This document shows, piece after piece, positions 42,121-51,030 of a stretch of 64,000 nucleotides of DNA. The DNA comes from Collinsella sp. (lineage in GTDB: Bacteria > Actinomycetota > Coriobacteriia > Coriobacteriales > Coriobacteriaceae): the NCBI GenBank assembly GCA_019414205.1, contig DXML01000011.1:1-64000 (forward strand), read 5' to 3'. The position numbers were made by a program, and so were the translations under genes. The notes beneath the pieces are model-generated. The model was given only the letters and a program-made list of their open reading frames with translations. It did not search any database and was not told where the DNA came from. Position 1 is the first letter of the stretch; every line of letters begins with the position of its first letter.

Positions 42121-43872
42121 ATGGAAACGATCATCAACGTCGACGATGTCTCGTTCTCCTATGGCACGCAGACCGAGCGGGCGCTCAGCCACATCTCGCT
42201 CAGCGTGAACAAGGGAGATTTCATCGGCATCATCGGGCCCTCGGGCGCCGGCAAGTCCACGCTTGCCGCCTGCCTGTCGGGTGCCGTGCCCCACCACTAC
42301 ACCGGCACGTTCTTTGGGTCCGTCATGGTTGACGGCCACGACACCTGCGAAGCCTCGCTCACCGACGTGTCGCAAATCGTCGGCAGCGTGCTGCAGGATA
42401 TCGACACGCAGATGGTCGCCTCGGTCGTCGAGGACGAGATGCTCTTTGGCCTCGAGAACTTTGGCATTCCCCACGACCAGATCGAGCAGCGCGTGAGCGA
42501 AACGCTCGAGACCGTCGGCATCAGCGACCTGCGCGACCGCGAGATCGCCACCCTCTCGGGCGGACAGAAGCAAAAGGTAGCCATCGCCGCCATCCTCGCC
42601 ATGCGTCCGCGCGTCTTGGTTCTCGACGAGCCCACCGCGGCACTCGACCCCGCCAGCTCCACGTTGGTCTTCGAGACGCTGCGTGAGGCAAACCGCGCAC
42701 TTGGAATCACCATCGTCGTCGTTGAGCAAAAGGTCGCCCTGCTCTCGGAGTACTGCAACCGCGTGCTCGTGCTCAACCATGGCGAAATCGCGCTGCAGGG
42801 CGAACCACACGAGGTCTTCGCGCATACCGACGAGCTCCGTGCCATCGGCGTCGACTGCCCTCGCGTCACGCGTATCTTCAATAGCCTCGAGGCCGATGGC
42901 CTGGTAAGCGGTACCCCTTGCTTGGATGTCGATGAGGCCGAGCTCCTGATTTCGGGCATCGTCGACCCCGCACGCGCGGCCAGCGAAGCCCAGGCGCCCG
43001 CCGGCTCCCCGCATGCACCGTCGTTGCGCCCTCATGCCAAGGACGCCGAGCCCGTGCTCACCTTCGATCACGTTGAGTTTGCCTATCCCAATGGCGGCGC
43101 CGCCGTACACGACCTTAACCTGACCCTCTATCCCGGCGAGCTCGTGGGCATCGTCGGCCAAAACGGTGCCGGCAAGACCACGCTCACCAAGCTGCTCACG
43201 GGCCTGCTTAAGCCCGCCTCGGGCAGCGTGCGCGTTACGGGGCTGGATACCGCAGCCGTTCCTACGAGCCGCATCGCCCGCGAAGTCGCAACCCTCTTCC
43301 AAAACCCCGACCGCCAGATCTGCAAGGATACCGTACTCGACGAGGTCGCTTTTGGCCTGGAGCTTGCCGGCATCGACCGTGCCGAGGCTCTGCGCCGTGC
43401 TCAACTTGTTATCGACCGCTTTGGCCTGCCTGCCGATGAGGCACCTTTCTCACTTTCGCGCGGCCAGCGACAAATGGTGGCGCTTGCCTCCGTCGTAGTG
43501 GTTGAGCCCAAGATCGTCGTGCTCGACGAGCCCACGAGCGGCCTTGATTACCGCGAGTGCATGACCGTCATGGAAACGGTGCGCACCATGGCCGAGCGCG
43601 GCTGCGCCGTTATCATGGTCTGCCACGATATGGAAGTTGTTTCCGACTTTGCCGAGCGTATCGTAGTAATGGCCGACGGTCGCATCCTCGACCGCGGCCG
43701 CACGCACGAGCTATTCTCGAACATCGATCTCATGCGGCGTGCCTACGTGGAGCCTCCCCAGGTTATTGAACTCTCGCGCCGTCTGGCATCTTCCGTCTCG
43801 CCCGCTTTTGCGCAGGTGAGCGAGGTCACCGATGTCGTTCGCATTACCAAGGAGATGGTCCGCCGTGGTTAA
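42121..43872 (+). CDS. ecfA: ECF transporter double ATPase (EcfA-EcfA' in one chain)
   Basis: This 583-residue protein carries two ABC ATPase domains. Domain 1 (about 1-240) has Walker A 'GPSGAGKST', signature 'LSGGQKQKVAIA' and Walker B 'VLVLDEPTAALDP'. Domain 2 (about 305-560) has Walker A 'GQNGAGKTT', a signature-like 'LSRGQRQMVALA' and 'IVVLDEPTSGLD'. It powers the ECF module with EcfT. Usually EcfA and EcfA' are separate chains; the fused form is known in several actinobacteria. The last codons overlap ecfT by eight bases. Confidence 0.93.
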   Translation: METIINVDDVSFSYGTQTERALSHISLSVNKGDFIGIIGPSGAGKSTLAACLSGAVPHHYTGTFFGSVMVDGHDTCEASLTDVSQIVGSVLQDIDTQMVASVVEDEMLFGLENFGIPHDQIEQRVSETLETVGISDLRDREIATLSGGQKQKVAIAAILAMRPRVLVLDEPTAALDPASSTLVFETLREANRALGITIVVVEQKVALLSEYCNRVLVLNHGEIALQGEPHEVFAHTDELRAIGVDCPRVTRIFNSLEADGLVSGTPCLDVDEAELLISGIVDPARAASEAQAPAGSPHAPSLRPHAKDAEPVLTFDHVEFAYPNGGAAVHDLNLTLYPGELVGIVGQNGAGKTTLTKLLTGLLKPASGSVRVTGLDTAAVPTSRIAREVATLFQNPDRQICKDTVLDEVAFGLELAGIDRAEALRRAQLVIDRFGLPADEAPFSLSRGQRQMVALASVVVVEPKIVVLDEPTSGLDYRECMTVMETVRTMAERGCAVIMVCHDMEVVSDFAERIVVMADGRILDRGRTHELFSNIDLMRRAYVEPPQVIELSRRLASSVSPAFAQVSEVTDVVRITKEMVRRG

Positions 43873-44611
43873 CGTCATCGACTACATGCCGGGCGATACG
43901 CTGCTGCATCGCCTGAACCCCGTCGTCAAACTGGGCCTCGCCGCCGCCATCATCGTCGGCATCTTCTTGTCCGACACCTACGTGGCGCTGCTGGGCTTTT
44001 TGGCACTCACCCTTGCGCTGGGCGCCTATGCCGGTGTCGTCGACCGTCTGTTCTCGCTGCTCAAGTTGCTGATTCCGCTCGCGCTTATCATGCTGGTGCT
44101 CCAGCTGGCCTTTATGCGCGATGGCAACGTTGTGTGGGGCTTTATCACCGACACGGGCCTCATCACAGGATCGAAGGCCTGTCTGCGCCTGCTGGGTGTG
44201 GCGTTACCGCTCATCCTCATGCTTATGGTGACCAAGCTCAACGACCTTGCCAACGCCTGCGTCGAGGTGCTGCACGTACCGTATCGCTATGCCTTCACCT
44301 TTACCACGGCGCTGCGCTTTGTGCCGGTGTTTGGTCAGGAGATGAACGCCATCATGGAAGCGCAGACCGCGCGCGGCGTCGAGTACGACACCAAGAACCC
44401 TATCAAGAAGCTTAAGCTCATGTTGCCACTGTGTGTGCCGCTGCTCATCTCGAGCGTGGCCAAGACCGATGCCACGGCCTTGGCGGCAGAACAGCGCGGC
44501 TTCTATCTGCGTACACGCGCCAGCTCGTACAAGCGCTACCCCATCAAGGGCCTGGACATCGCCGTGCTCATCGTCAGCATCGCCCTCATCGCCATCGGCT
44601 TCCTGTTCTAG
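43865..44611 (+). CDS. ecfT: ECF transporter transmembrane subunit EcfT
   Basis: EcfT links the ATPases to the S component. The 248-residue protein has about five hydrophobic segments and two coupling-helix motifs of the Ala-Arg-Gly type: 'EAQTARGVEYDT' and 'ALAAEQRGFYLRT'. It begins at GTG 43865 inside the end of ecfA, with an AAGGAG site ten bases ahead, so it is translationally coupled. A terminator follows. Confidence 0.9.
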   Translation: MVNVIDYMPGDTLLHRLNPVVKLGLAAAIIVGIFLSDTYVALLGFLALTLALGAYAGVVDRLFSLLKLLIPLALIMLVLQLAFMRDGNVVWGFITDTGLITGSKACLRLLGVALPLILMLMVTKLNDLANACVEVLHVPYRYAFTFTTALRFVPVFGQEMNAIMEAQTARGVEYDTKNPIKKLKLMLPLCVPLLISSVAKTDATALAAEQRGFYLRTRASSYKRYPIKGLDIAVLIVSIALIAIGFLF

Positions 44612-44639
44612 TTCGCCACCGGCAGCAACCGCCCAACGC

Positions 44640-44677
44640 AAAAGGCCTCGGCTCGCACCAAACGAGCCGAGGCCTTT
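44640..44677 (+). terminator. Intrinsic terminator of the ECF operon
   Basis: AAAGGCCTCGGCTCG pairs with CGAGCCGAGGCCTTT. A and T at both ends allow use in both directions. Confidence 0.85.
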
Positions 44678-44700
44678 ACTGTTTCACCAGATAAAAGCTA

Positions 44701-44726
44701 CCAAAATTAACCTGTCCCTTTTTTGG
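44701..44726 (-). repeat. GGGACAGGTT hairpin (family F), copy 1
   Basis: On the minus strand CCAAAA pairs with TTTTGG around a loop holding GGGACAGGTT. Two other hairpins with the same loop but a different stem, GGTGCA/TGCACC, lie at 60192 and 61406. It follows the racemase stop. Confidence 0.5.
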
Positions 44727-44737
44727 CAGGTCGGAAG

Positions 44738-45484
44738 CTAGAGGCGGTAGGGAGCGCCGCTGCGGATGATGGATTCGCGCACCAGGACATCCATGGCATC
44801 GAGGGTGATCTCGGGCATCTCTCGATACTTCTGCAGCACCGATAGCTCGGTGCAGGCCAGAATGACACGGTCGCAGCCGCTACGGGCGAACTCCCACATC
44901 ACGCGGTCGAACTTATCCATATCGGGCTCACGTCCGGCCTTCACATCATCGTAGATAAGCGACATCACATCGTTCTGACGTTTCTCGCTGGGATAGACGA
45001 CCTCAACACCCGCAGCCTCGCATTCGCGGCCGTAGACGCCCGCGCCCACGGTTCCGTCGGTGCCCATGATGCCAATCTTGCGCACCGGCTCGGCCGGCAT
45101 ACTCAGGTTGGGGTCGAACTCGCACTCCCCCATCACCGCACCCGCAAGGGCATAGCGCACCGACTCACGCGGCATGTGGATAATCGGCACCTTCGTAAAC
45201 GACTGGATCTGGTCGTAGAAGTAGTGTGACGTGTTGCAGGGAATGGCAATGTGCGCACAGCCCAGCGACTCGAGTGCCTGGGCACACTCTTTCATGGTCG
45301 CCAGCAGCTTGGCGTGCTCGCCGGTCTTAATGGCCAGCGTGCGGTCGGGCATGGTCGACTTGGAGAGCACCACCATGTCGATATGATCCTGATCGCAGGC
45401 AGCAGCCGTATGACGCACTACCTGGTCGTAGTAATACGACGTGGCCTCGGCGCCCATGCCGCCGATAACTCCCAGCTTTTCCAT
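44738..45484 (-). CDS. Aspartate/glutamate racemase family protein
   Basis: This 248-residue cofactor-independent racemase opens with 'LGVIGGMGAEATSYYYDQVV'. The two catalytic Cys lie in 'HIAIPCNTSHYFYDQ' near residue 82 and 'RVILACTELSVLQ' near 195. The ATG at 45484 has an AAGGAGG site. It lies 84 bases after a D-aspartate-ligase-like gene on the same strand, so aspartate racemase activity supplying D-Asp for the peptidoglycan bridge is likely. Confidence 0.88.
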   Translation of the reverse strand: MEKLGVIGGMGAEATSYYYDQVVRHTAAACDQDHIDMVVLSKSTMPDRTLAIKTGEHAKLLATMKECAQALESLGCAHIAIPCNTSHYFYDQIQSFTKVPIIHMPRESVRYALAGAVMGECEFDPNLSMPAEPVRKIGIMGTDGTVGAGVYGRECEAAGVEVVYPSEKRQNDVMSLIYDDVKAGREPDMDKFDRVMWEFARSGCDRVILACTELSVLQKYREMPEITLDAMDVLVRESIIRSGAPYRL

Positions 45485-45568
45485 CGCCGCCTCCTTGGTG
45501 ACGCTTGCGCAATTGCGCGTATCATACCCGCGCCCGCCCGATGTAAACCGGACGGGCGCCGCACTCAT

Positions 45569-46825
45569 CTACTTGTAATACGTCTTGAACAGCTTAAAGT
45601 GGCGCAGCTTGGTGTGCCACATGCGCAGCCAGCGGTTAAAGACAAAGTCGCCCTTCATAAACGAAGGGTCGGCGCCCTTGCCTTCCTTGTCCAGGCGATG
45701 CACCTTAGCGCGCAGCTCGGGATCCTTGACGTACTTGTCGACGACGCCCATGGGGACGACCATCCACAGCGCCTCGTCCTGCGCCGTCACAAACTCCGGC
45801 TCAAACGGGCGGTTGAACACATACTCGTCCACCACATACTTGGCAACGTTAAAGCCGCTGTTAGTGACGTAGTAGTTGCTGCGACCTTGGCGCGTGTTGA
45901 AATCGAAGAACTTAAACGAGCCGTCGCGCTCGTCGTACTTAACGTCAAAGTTGGAATAGCCCACAAAGTGAAGGTCCTCGAGCAACTTGCGCACGCCGCC
46001 CATGAGCTCGTCATTGGGCTCGGTGATGATACAGGCGTGGTTGCCGACACCGTGAGGCTGATGCTCCTCGAGCAGCACGTGACCCAGGCACATCATGCGC
46101 ACCTTGCCGTTGCGGTCGGAATAACTGGTGAGCACGCGCATGTACTCGTCGTTGCCGGGCACGCGATCCTGCAAGATCAGGTCGTCGGTGTAGCCGCTGG
46201 CATACGAGTCGCGAATGACCTGTTCCAGCTCGGCACGGTCGGCAATCTCATAGGCCTTTTTCTGGCCCTCGAACTCATGCTGCCACCACATGATGCCGTC
46301 AGAAGGCTTCAGGATCATCGGGTAGGGGAAGTCAATCTGGTCGAGCACTTCGGCAGGTGCCTCGCCTTGGGCGTTCAGCATCGCCATGGTGAAGGTAAAG
46401 GTATGCGGATAGGGCACGCCATGCTTCTCGCACAGCTCGTAGAAGATCTCCTTCTTCTGACACTGCTCAAGCATGCTATAGGGAGCGTAAGGCGCGACGA
46501 TGTTATCCGCCAACTCATGGGCATCCTTGGCCTGAGCCACGAGGGCAACATAGTTATCGCCACAGCCCACAAGGACAATCGTCTTATCGGCATGCGCTTG
46601 GGCAATGCCGTTGACGGTCCTGAGCATCACGGGCATGGTATCGATATCCACGTTGGGCGTGTAGTCGATAATCTGGCTGCGGTACGCGGGACCCGTCTGG
46701 TACTTGCCAAAGACCAGGCTCTTGACCTGGTACTCCTCGTAGAAGGCGCGCGCCACCGAATAGGCGTTGATGTCGCCACCGAGCAGCACGGGAATGAACT
46801 CGCGCTCTGTAAACTGCAATGCCAT
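45569..46825 (-). CDS. ATP-grasp D-aspartate ligase-like protein
   Basis: This 418-residue ATP-grasp enzyme resembles the D-aspartate ligase (Asl) of Enterococcus, which adds D-Asp to the side-chain amino group of the peptidoglycan stem. The N terminus 'EFIPVLLGGDINAYSVARAFYEEY' and 'VLVGCGDNYVALVAQ' fit that group, as do 'FPYPMILKPSDGIMWW' for ATP and 'KFFDFNTRQGRSNYYVTNSG' for metal. An AGGAAG site precedes the ATG. With the racemase downstream it forms a D-Asp bridge cassette. Other ATP-grasp ligase functions are not excluded. Confidence 0.8.
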   Translation of the reverse strand: MALQFTEREFIPVLLGGDINAYSVARAFYEEYQVKSLVFGKYQTGPAYRSQIIDYTPNVDIDTMPVMLRTVNGIAQAHADKTIVLVGCGDNYVALVAQAKDAHELADNIVAPYAPYSMLEQCQKKEIFYELCEKHGVPYPHTFTFTMAMLNAQGEAPAEVLDQIDFPYPMILKPSDGIMWWQHEFEGQKKAYEIADRAELEQVIRDSYASGYTDDLILQDRVPGNDEYMRVLTSYSDRNGKVRMMCLGHVLLEEHQPHGVGNHACIITEPNDELMGGVRKLLEDLHFVGYSNFDVKYDERDGSFKFFDFNTRQGRSNYYVTNSGFNVAKYVVDEYVFNRPFEPEFVTAQDEALWMVVPMGVVDKYVKDPELRAKVHRLDKEGKGADPSFMKGDFVFNRWLRMWHTKLRHFKLFKTYYK

Positions 46826-47059
46826 GGAAACTTCCTATCATGAACTGCCCACACAACGGGCGGTCTTTGCGCAACTGATTTATTCTAGCGTGCCAAGCCG
46901 CCGGCGCCCAAAGCTCCACCGTATCTATGGCAATCGACGCAATCGTCCAGCACGAAGGCCAGCACGAAGACGGCGCTCACCATTGTATGACAATGGGCAA
47001 TGAACCTACCATTGTTGTAGGATTCAGCGTATTGACATCCTCAAACGAAAGGCGCGCAC
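46826..47059. promoter_or_regulatory. Divergent promoter region with CCATTGT dyads
   Basis: The divergent D-Asp ligase and MOSC genes share this region. CCATTGT-ATG-ACAATGG (about 46980-46997) is a perfect dyad, and a related CTACCATTGTTGTAGG follows near 47009-47024. A regulator binding site is plausible; none is identified. Confidence 0.35.
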
Positions 47060-47692
47060 GTGCCCCAAGACCATCCGACCGATAACCCCATCCTCAATGC
47101 CGCGAAACGCGAGCTGGCGGAACGCGCACAAACGGCCGTTCCCCTACGCACGGCAGACGATGCCTACGACAGGCCCGCCCGCATCGTCTCGATCAACACG
47201 TCGGCACACAAGGGCACGCGCAAGTCGCCCGTCGCCGATGGACACGACACCGTTATAGAGCAATTTGGCCTCATCTCCGACGCACACGCCGGGCATTGGC
47301 ACCGCCAGGTTTCCTTTTTGGCCGCAGAGTCCATCCAGACGGCGCAGGCCCGCGGACTCGATGTGCGCAAGGGTGACTTTGGGGAGAACTTCACCACGCA
47401 AGGCATCAATCTACTCTCGCTCCCCATGGGCACGCAGCTCAAGCTTGGCAGCGAGTTGCTTGTCGAAATCAGCCAAATCGGCAAGGTCTGCCACACACGC
47501 TGTGCCATCTACTATCTCGCCGGCGACTGCATCTTTCCTCACGAGGGCGTTTTTGGCGTGGTGTTAAAGGGCGGAGAGGTCCATATCGGCGACGACATCC
47601 AGGTGGTCAAGCTCGGCGACGGCACCTGCTCGTTCACCCCTGCCGAGGTCCTCGAAGAGATTGAGTGGGCTCGTCAGGAGGGCACGCTGTAG
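47060..47692 (+). CDS. MOSC domain-containing protein
   Basis: The protein has 210 residues with a MOSC (molybdenum cofactor sulfurase C-terminal) domain. It shows 'LISDAHAGHWHRQVSFLAAESI', 'GDFGENFTTQGINLLSLPMGTQLKLG' (family core) and 'GKVCHTRCAIYY' with the conserved Cys. The MOSC fold carries sulfur to metal cofactors; single-domain bacterial members may act in sulfur transfer or detoxification. A GTG start has a spaced AAAGG site. No molybdopterin genes are adjacent. Confidence 0.85.
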   Translation: MPQDHPTDNPILNAAKRELAERAQTAVPLRTADDAYDRPARIVSINTSAHKGTRKSPVADGHDTVIEQFGLISDAHAGHWHRQVSFLAAESIQTAQARGLDVRKGDFGENFTTQGINLLSLPMGTQLKLGSELLVEISQIGKVCHTRCAIYYLAGDCIFPHEGVFGVVLKGGEVHIGDDIQVVKLGDGTCSFTPAEVLEEIEWARQEGTL

Positions 47693-47817
47693 TTGTAAAA
47701 CCCCACGTTGAGATAGCTTTTACAGCCCAAAACACCTCTCAAATAGGGCTCCGTAACGTTAAAGTTGAACTCTATGGTTTCTCAACAATTCATCATAACT
47801 GCAGGTCAAAGCCAAAG

Positions 47818-47866
47818 CCTCAAGTTCAACTTGACCCTTTGGAACCTTTAAGGTTCAAGTTGAGGT
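47818..47866 (+). promoter_or_regulatory. MerR-type operator-like dyads
   Basis: CCTCAAGTTCAACTTGACC and AAGGTTCAAGTTGAGGTC lie 16 bases apart as inverted near-copies. Each contains a TCAAGTTGA or TCAACTTGA core of the kind used by MerR/SoxR-family regulators. They lie 60-110 bases before the secreted hydrolase gene. A third partial match, TTAAAGTTGAACTC, is near 47759. A related dyad is at 121-146. No MerR gene is in the window. Confidence 0.4.
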
Positions 47867-47926
47867 CGAAAGCAGTAGTAGAATACCGTTCGAACCATAA
47901 CCTACGATTGATTGCAGAGGGACTGG

Positions 47927-49060
47927 ATGCAGCATTCGAATCATCGCGCCGCAGCGCTCATTGCGTCGAAGCCGGCTCGTATCATCACGAGCGCCGCGCT
48001 CGCCGTTGCGCTGACGGCCACGCCGATGCTCTCCCCCGTTGCGGCGTATGCCGCCTCGCAGGCAACGCAGGACCAGCTTTCCGCAGCCCAGCAGAAGATC
48101 GAAGCCGCCACGAGCGCCTACAACGACGCCCGCACCAAACTCGATGACCTGCAAAAGCAGATTGACTCCAATGAGGCAAGCATCGAGGAAATCGAGGCTA
48201 AGCTTCCCGAGCAGCAGGCCAAGGCAAGCTCCGCCATGCGCGATCTGTACAAGTATCAGAAGGGCACCAACCCCATCGTGAGCTTCCTGGTCAACGCGCA
48301 GAGCCTGGGTGAGTTCATCACGACCTGCAAATACACCAACCAGATCACGAGCTCGAGCGTCGACGAGATCGAACAGCTCAATAACATGCAAACCGAACTC
48401 GAGCAGAACAAGGCTGAGCTCCAGCAGGCCAAGTCTCAGCTTGAGGCAGAGCAGAAAAACGCCGAGGATGCGTTGGCTCAGGCCCAGCAGCTCCGCAGCG
48501 AGGCGCAGGCAAAAGCCGAGCAGGAAAATGCCGCCGAGCTTGCCAAGCTTGAGGCCGATAAGGCCGCTGCCGCCGAGAAGATCTCGGGCGAGGGCGTAAG
48601 CGGCAGCAATTCCAGCAGCCAGGCCACCAACACCAACACCACCATCGACACCACGGTGAACAACGCCAATACCGGTAGTTCCGATTACGATTCGTTCATT
48701 AATGAGTGGACGAGCCGCATCGACAATTATCTCGCCGGCTCCCCCATGGCAGGCCAGGGCTATAACTTTGCCGTCGCCGCTTGGAATACCGGTGTCGACC
48801 CCCGTTGGTCCCCCGCCATCGCCTGCATCGAGAGCACCAAGGGTGCTTATTGCGCCAATTCTTACAACGCCTGGGGCTGGAGTGCCCGTGGCGGCGGTTG
48901 GCGCAGCTTTGGCAGCTGGAGCGAGGGCATCTCCGCTCACGTTGCCTATCTGGGTGCCAACTACGGCTCCACCCTTACCCCGGCAGCGGCCAAAAAGTAC
49001 TGCCCGCCCACGTGGCAGGACTGGTACAACAAAGTCGCCGCTCAGATGAACCGCATCTAA
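47927..49060 (+). CDS. Secreted coiled-coil peptidoglycan hydrolase-like protein
   Basis: The exported protein has 377 residues. A signal peptide of about 43 residues ends in 'VAAYAA'. A long coiled coil follows (about 44-215), rich in Gln, Glu, Ala and Lys, as in PcsB/CwlO-type wall hydrolases. After a Ser/Thr/Asn linker the C-terminal domain (about 265-377) shows 'PRWSPAIACIESTKGAYC', 'YNAWGWSARGGGWRSFGSW' and 'GISAHVAYLGANYG', a lysozyme/glucosaminidase-like pattern. Cell separation or wall remodelling is likely. The ATG at 47927 has a GAGG site. Confidence 0.78.
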   Translation: MQHSNHRAAALIASKPARIITSAALAVALTATPMLSPVAAYAASQATQDQLSAAQQKIEAATSAYNDARTKLDDLQKQIDSNEASIEEIEAKLPEQQAKASSAMRDLYKYQKGTNPIVSFLVNAQSLGEFITTCKYTNQITSSSVDEIEQLNNMQTELEQNKAELQQAKSQLEAEQKNAEDALAQAQQLRSEAQAKAEQENAAELAKLEADKAAAAEKISGEGVSGSNSSSQATNTNTTIDTTVNNANTGSSDYDSFINEWTSRIDNYLAGSPMAGQGYNFAVAAWNTGVDPRWSPAIACIESTKGAYCANSYNAWGWSARGGGWRSFGSWSEGISAHVAYLGANYGSTLTPAAAKKYCPPTWQDWYNKVAAQMNRI

Positions 49061-49070
49061 GCGCAACTGC

Positions 49071-49096
49071 AAAGGGCCCCAATGGGGCCCTTTTCT
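49071..49096. terminator. Two-way terminator between hydrolase and kinase genes
   Basis: AAAGGGCCCC and GGGGCCCTTT pair around AAT and are followed by TTCTTTT on the plus strand. The convergent kinase gene ends at 49098, so both may use it. Confidence 0.8.
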
Positions 49097-49097
49097 T

Positions 49098-50477
49098 TTA
49101 GGTAGCGGAGGTATCGACGACGCCGGTCACATTGGCAACCGCGACTATGACGATCATGCATAGGAGCAGCACACCCAATGCCTTGAGCCAGAGTTTCGCG
49201 AGTTTCTTGCCGCGATAGCTGTCGAGCAGTACGAATCGCCGACGAAGACGGCGCTTATCGAGCAGCGCAAAATGCATAAGCACCATAAGGCCATCGACAA
49301 AGAAAAAATACTCGATTATGAGAAGCCACGTCGGGTAGCTTTGGTTTGCTCCCGTGGGGTGAAAGACGGCAAAGTGACTTCCGGCAAAGAACACAAGTAG
49401 CGAGAAGCAGACAAGCGTATTCCAAATGCGCCCCAGAGACTCCGGAACGCGAGAGAGCAGACCGCATGCAGCGGAGGCGGCAGACCCAGGAAGCCCTGCG
49501 GGGTTCTGGAGCCCTTGGGGCGTCAACACCGTCTCCGAGGCCGGAGTACGGACAGGCGCAGGTGTAGGAGGCCGCACGGGGCGGCTCAGATCGCATGCCG
49601 AGCGCGTCGCCCGTCCCAATGCCTCCGCACTCGCAAAACGCTTGGCCGGGTCGAGCGCCATCGACATGCAGATGACATCGGCAAGTGGAGTGGGAATGCC
49701 ACGCGCCTCGCATTGCTCGCGCATGTCGAGCCCTGGTTTAGGGTCGATTCCCGTCAAGCAGAAGAACAACAGGGCGCCAAGTGCGTAGACGTCGCTGCGC
49801 ACACTCGTCTGTCCAAACCCATACTGCTCGGGCGGCGCATAGGGTCTCGTGCCAAACTTGACGGTGTCGGCATCGGCGCCATCGCGCCATACGCGCGCGA
49901 TCCCCAAGTCGATAATCACCAGCGATGAAAACGTCAGGCCCTCATCGAGCGTACGGCTCGCACCCGTCACGATGATATTCGACGGCTTGAGGTCGCGATG
50001 GATCATCGGCGCCGACGTCTCCCCCGCCATTGCAAAACCGGCGTGGAGCTCGCCCACGGCATCGCATAGGGCAGGATACAATTCACGCGCATAATCGGGG
50101 GTGGCTCCCAGACGGTCCACCAGCACCCCGAGCGTCTCCCCTTCGATGTATTCCATAACCACGTTGAGCTCGTCGCCCACACGACGACAATCGACGATTC
50201 TGGGCAGGTGCTCAAAACGCCTGCCTGCCCGCTGGGCGGCAAACAGACGCTCGTATGCCCCGCCGATTTGAGCCGAAGCATCGATGCGTTTACGGACAAA
50301 GGGGCCGAGCGAACCACCGCCGGTTCCTTCAAAGTACACGAGCTCGGTTGTTTCAACGGACGAGCGCTTAAGTACACGCTCCACGCGATAGCTGTCGTCG
50401 CGATCGAGCGACGCCAGATGTTCGGCAAGCGCTGCGGTCAGCTCGTCATCGGAATATGTTGTGGTCTGAGTATCCAT
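49098..50477 (-). CDS. Membrane Ser/Thr protein kinase
   Basis: A cytoplasmic Hanks-type kinase domain covers about residues 1-290 and two or three hydrophobic segments follow near the C terminus ('TWLLIIEYFFFVDGLMVLM'). The catalytic loop is 'MIHRDLKPSNIIV'. The metal motif is DLG ('VIIDLGIARVW') rather than DFG, a common variant. 'RPYAPPEQYGFGQTSVRSDVYALGALLFF' is the activation and helix F part. The glycine loop is weak. There is no PASTA sensor, unlike PknB. It lies next to a small HTH gene on the same strand that may be a partner. Confidence 0.85.
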   Translation of the reverse strand: MDTQTTTYSDDELTAALAEHLASLDRDDSYRVERVLKRSSVETTELVYFEGTGGGSLGPFVRKRIDASAQIGGAYERLFAAQRAGRRFEHLPRIVDCRRVGDELNVVMEYIEGETLGVLVDRLGATPDYARELYPALCDAVGELHAGFAMAGETSAPMIHRDLKPSNIIVTGASRTLDEGLTFSSLVIIDLGIARVWRDGADADTVKFGTRPYAPPEQYGFGQTSVRSDVYALGALLFFCLTGIDPKPGLDMREQCEARGIPTPLADVICMSMALDPAKRFASAEALGRATRSACDLSRPVRPPTPAPVRTPASETVLTPQGLQNPAGLPGSAASAACGLLSRVPESLGRIWNTLVCFSLLVFFAGSHFAVFHPTGANQSYPTWLLIIEYFFFVDGLMVLMHFALLDKRRLRRRFVLLDSYRGKKLAKLWLKALGVLLLCMIVIVAVANVTGVVDTSAT

Positions 50478-50575
50478 AGCCTCCATCATAGCGCAGGGCG
50501 CAGACACCCCATGGCATCCGCGCCCCGTTCGTTTGCATCGTTGTTCGGCAGCTCCGCCGGCTCAGATATCAGCCG

Positions 50576-50998
50576 CTAACTCACCGTCTCCTCGCCAAAG
50601 CGATACAGCTCCTCGTTGACCTTTTGGAGGCTGCACCCGCGATCGATGCAAAAGATGATAATCGCATCACGGCGATCCTTACAGTTGAGGACACTTACCC
50701 CGGCAGCCGTCAGTGCACGGTTGGCCTCTTTGAGCGTCAGCGCCATCGCAAAGGCAATCTGCAGCACCTTATTGCGACTCGGGTGACGCGCACCGGTAAA
50801 GATCTGATAGCCAAAGGTTTCATTGAGATCGGCCATACGAACCACGCGCGAGCGCTCCAAGCCCTTTTCCTGCAGCAGCTGCTTCAGGTAGTCCGAAAGC
50901 GACGGGGCGGCAAAGTCGTGCTCCCTGATATAGCCATCGATGTTCGGCGCATCGAGAAGCTCATTGAGCAGCTCCTCGGTCAGCTTTTTATCGGGCAT
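50576..50998 (-). CDS. Small helix-turn-helix protein next to kinase
   Basis: The 140-residue protein shows a Xre-like pattern in 'RVVRMADLNETFGYQIFTGARHPSRNKVLQIAFAM', where the middle fits a recognition helix, followed by 'LTLKEANRALTAAGVSVL'. The rest is helical. It is about 100 bases upstream of the Ser/Thr kinase gene. Related pairs of small HTH-like protein and kinase occur in Actinobacteria and Firmicutes, where the small protein may be a substrate or regulator; that link is inference. Confidence 0.65.
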   Translation of the reverse strand: MPDKKLTEELLNELLDAPNIDGYIREHDFAAPSLSDYLKQLLQEKGLERSRVVRMADLNETFGYQIFTGARHPSRNKVLQIAFAMALTLKEANRALTAAGVSVLNCKDRRDAIIIFCIDRGCSLQKVNEELYRFGEETVS

Positions 50999-51030
50999 AC
51001 GACTTCACCTCCCCCAGTGCATGCAACATG

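Noticed and set aside
49098..50998. Defence or toxin-antitoxin role for the kinase and small HTH pair
   Set aside because: The kinase has an ordinary Hanks-type domain with membrane segments, and no defence genes are near.
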